Assembly: GCA_000320545.1 (NCBI GenBank)
Contig: ADNK01000542.1
Coordinates: forward strand, 28,501 to 92,500
DNA from: Bigelowiella natans CCMP2755
Taxonomy: Eukaryota; Cercozoa; Chlorarachniophyceae
Reading direction: 5' to 3'
Length of the DNA: 64,000 bases
Every line of letters starts with the position of its first letter. The stretch's first letter is position 1. The notes beneath the pieces were generated by a model that ran no database searches, had not been told where the DNA came from, and saw only the letters and a list, made by a program, of their open reading frames with translations. Below are positions 61,182-64,000 of the stretch, in pieces. The translations under genes were made by a program, and so were the position numbers.

Positions 61182-61486
61182 CACTACTACCAATTTGTGA
61201 TATTGTCAAATTAAGAACCATAAATTGGAGATGTGTTACGTTTATGATATCCTACTTATTTATTGGTATTAACGTCGCGATAACTCTCTTGCTCCTTCCT
61301 TCCTTCCTTCCTTCCTTCGCACTACACAGCTCGTAGACTTCACCATTGGCGTTCGAATAAGAAGGAAAAGGAATGACCCCAACGCAACGAGACCAGCTAC
61401 AGAGCCATTGACAAGCATTCATCAAGGGGTAAGAAGAGAAAGAAGGGAATAAAACCATAAGTAGAAGCTAGCTAATTGTATATGTT

Positions 61487-61525
<39 letters not shown>

Positions 61526-61669
61526 CACACACATATACATGTATATATTATATTTATTTATAATAATTATTATGCATATTTTGCACAAATGGAATGGAAA
61601 GAGCGTTGGATGGATGACGATAGGATGGGGTAGTAATATATCTACTTCTTGATGATGATTATGTGATGT

Positions 61670-61701
<32 letters not shown>

Positions 61702-62126
61702 AATGATGATGAATATGATGATCACTATGCACTCTTCCATTCCTACTATACTCTTATCCTGCTTACTCTATCATCGTAGCACGTAACAATGACATCTGCT
61801 TGTTATCTTACCCTTTGACTCTCTCTCTTTTTCTCTTTCTCTCTCTCTTAGATTATTGTCCAGCTGTGTTCCACATGAAGGTGGCCATTGTTTCTTTGTT
61901 GAGTTGGCTGCTTACTTTAGCCTTTTCTTCCCTCCCTACTCTCATACCTGTCTCGACGCTTGGTTGAGTATATCATTTGCTACTCTCAATATCGTTGTTG
62001 TTGGCACAAAGCATTTATAAAACGATCTATCTTCATCATTATCATCATCATCATCATCTACAGGGTTCATCGGACCACAGATATGGGAAATGCGCTGAGT
62101 TTCGATATGACTTAGATGCAACTTCG

Positions 62127-62162
<36 letters not shown>

Positions 62163-62874
62163 ATGATGATCCCATCCGTCAGTGAACAACATCAACAAGA
62201 AATGATTACTGCTACTAATAGAGCCGAATAATTCCATTGATACTTTTCCACAACTGCTTCTTTCTGTCGTTAGCTTACCACCACTGAGCAATACTCTAAG
62301 ATGCTCTTTTCACCTCTTTCTCCTTTAGGAGTACATTTCTCGTCCAGTGGCTAGTGTATCTGTAAGTAGTGAATCCATTCAATCAATCATTCATCCAAGT
62401 GTTGTCTGTCTGTCCTCTACACATTCTCTCAATATTTCGAGGAGGCAGCATAGTTGTATATAAGATGATCCTTCTTCTCTGCAACCTTTCTCATAATTAC
62501 TAGATGTGCTTCTCTTTGGGAGGAGAGGAAGGAGTCTCTAATACTACTACTACTACTACTACTACCAACGCACGCCCCTCCCCGGTCTTTTGGGGGCCAG
62601 GTTGAGATATGATAAAAGAGTTTATTATTTTACGAAATGGGGGAATGGAGCCGGGGGGGGGGGGCATCGAATTTCGAGGGAAAAACTGACATAGTGCTTA
62701 CTTGCATCAATGTAGCGGGTATTCCTGCATTTGGCCAAGACTGGAATGAGGAGGAAGGCCTTCCTCATCATCATGATAGAAGATTCTCCGACATTCTCAA
62801 GGAACAGTAATCACAATGGATGGAAATGGGGAGGGGGGGGGGGAGGAGGGAAAGATCGTTGGTAGTAATTGATA

Positions 62875-62908
<34 letters not shown>

Positions 62909-63065
62909 GATTAATATGTTGCGTGTTCTTTCTGCTGGTTATTATCATATCATCACCATCAGCGGTATCGATAGATATGGAAAGTGCTATGATCAATCTA
63001 GAACCAGCTATAATTCAGGATTTAGTTTCTTCACTTCGACTGGAGCTTATATTCATGTAGCACAT

Positions 63066-63096
<31 letters not shown>

Positions 63097-64000
63097 CTTA
63101 TTATATATTATATAAATTTCTTACCGAAGTGATTTATATTCTGTGTAGTTTGAGTAAATTGGATGTAGCTATATCAGTAACTGTATTGGTAGTCTACGAG
63201 GCACTTCCTCTCCGTCATCCAATCAAACTGCCAACAGCACGATAATCACTCGATTCTATCAACCTAGTACCCGCAATGTTGATGGACTTTGCCCACTATT
63301 ACCCATGATGATGAATAATCATACTTTGGTTTGTTGTGCGTGCAACGTATGATCAGATCCAAAAAGGTGCTGATGAGGTTTGGACTCATCTCAATTCAGA
63401 TAAGTTTTGCATCTCCTCAAAATATCCAAATGATCGTCGCCATTTGTATGGTGATGATAAGGAGGGGAAAGAGGAGGAGGATGATGATGATGACGCTAAA
63501 GCTCATCGAGAGAAGATAAGGCCAAGTCTATTAAAATGGTGCGTGCTGCTGCTTAGAGACTAGAGACTCGTAGCAAATTTAAATATATAAGTACAACACA
63601 CATATGTGATCATATTCGGTGTGTAGTTGTGCGTGTGTGTGTGTTGTCTAAGTAGCAAATAGGCAGCAACTGTTGGTTTTGAAGCGCAAGTGAGACAACG
63701 AGAATCATGATGATGATGATGGTGATGATGATGATGATGATGAAATAGTTGATTTGTCTTGGGCTTCCTTTCTTAAGGTACGTGTGCGGAGCTCATAACC
63801 TTCGTAGTGCTATAATGTCATCTTGGAAACTTGAAGAAGAACAACAACAAAAAGGAAAATTCAACGATAATAGAGATAACGACAAAGAATGTGAAGATAG
63901 GGTGAATGCTTCTCCTTCCTCCTCTTCTAAAAAGATAGAAGGAGAAGAAGATGATGATGAGAATAGCCTTCTCGAATCAGAAGAAGATGATAATAATAAT
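59876..64000 (+). CDS. Uncharacterised acidic protein with N-terminal signal or anchor (3' end beyond window)
   Basis: No family recognised. Start ATG 59876 (MARTRRATGIAKQRRPFLH, basic); the next exon (about 60228) gives VLIITTVLSLLITEIPTVHG, so a type II anchor or signal peptide. Further candidate exons: about 60755-60818, 60958-61003 (GIPAPRISISNYHGK), 61044-61126 (acidic, then LLRIENNWEMKLI), 61331-61430 (VDFTIGVRIRRKRNDPNATR), 62064-62126 (DHRYGKCAEFRYDLDATS), 62716-62808 (PAFGQDWNEEEGLPHHHDRR), 63340-63537 (DQIQKGADEVWTHLNSDKFC), and 63780 to the edge, ending in acidic repeats. Some joins, notably near 61860, did not fit in phase, so two genes cannot be excluded. Introns carry dense microsatellites. 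Confidence 0.45.
60027..60061. repeat. (CT)n microsatellite
   Basis: In the first intron of the last gene. A second (CT)n run at 60903-60938 ends about 20 bases before an acceptor (CTGCTAG) at about 60957. Confidence 0.9.
61009..63100. repeat. Microsatellite cluster in introns of the last gene
   Basis: (TA)n at 61011-61040, (CTA)n at 61148-61184, (TTCC)n at 61295-61318, (AC)n at 61490-61522, (GAT)n at 61669-61712, (GTA)n at 62127-62161 starting at a donor, (TAC)n at 62543-62566, (TAT)n at 62877-62909, (AC)n at 63069-63097. Confidence 0.85.
63706..63745. repeat. (GAT)n microsatellite
   Basis: Trinucleotide run in the intron before the last partial exon. Confidence 0.9.

Overview
This window is nuclear DNA from an intron-rich eukaryotic alga. 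The strongest lineage clue is a fucoxanthin-chlorophyll/LHC-type antenna gene with four exons. It sits beside a kinesin-9 (KIF6-type) motor gene, which implies a flagellated stage, a multi-membrane-spanning TKL-like kinase and a PPR gene. An ochrophyte (photosynthetic stramenopile) fits best, but another alga with a secondary plastid cannot be excluded. No rRNA, tRNA, CRISPR array, insertion sequence or virus-like gene was found.

Order of genes (strand): RING-H2 E3 ligase (-, cut by the left edge); fumarase (+); uncharacterised multi-exon protein (-); LHC antenna protein (+); kinesin-9 (-); pterin-4a-carbinolamine dehydratase (+); NicO/UreH-like membrane transporter (-); C-terminally anchored unknown (+); phytanoyl-CoA-dioxygenase-like enzyme (-); TMEM144-like transporter (+); RhoGAP protein (+); inosine triphosphate pyrophosphatase (-); two-TM Cys-rich protein (+); amidohydrolase-2 (-); multi-TM TKL-like kinase (+); type II membrane glycosyltransferase-like protein (-); PPR protein with an acidic N-terminal half (+); very large ER-targeted low-complexity coiled-coil protein (-); unknown acidic membrane/secreted protein (+, cut by the right edge). 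Strands alternate almost perfectly, and the genes show no common pathway. I assembled exons by eye from open frames, GT...AG borders and phase. Models with phases checked throughout (fumarase, LHC, dehydratase, TMEM144-like, two-TM, glycosyltransferase-like) are firmer than the others.

The most unusual feature is the space between genes. All eight convergent gene pairs are separated by about 0.65-1 kb of sequence packed with short palindromes (CATG, CTAG, GCATGC, TGCATGCA, GCTAGC words) and small perfect inverted repeats. One further island lies between the only two tandem genes. The larger divergent (promoter) gaps look ordinary. I report these islands as the main candidate for an undescribed element class.

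A second trend runs along the window. Left of about 32 kb introns are mostly short (about 50-150 nt) and plain. To the right they are longer and full of di- and trinucleotide microsatellites. Some of these appear to supply splice signals: (GTA)n runs start directly at 5' splice sites, and (CT)n/(CTC)n runs serve as polypyrimidine tracts. The same tracts also create long false open frames, including a false signal peptide.
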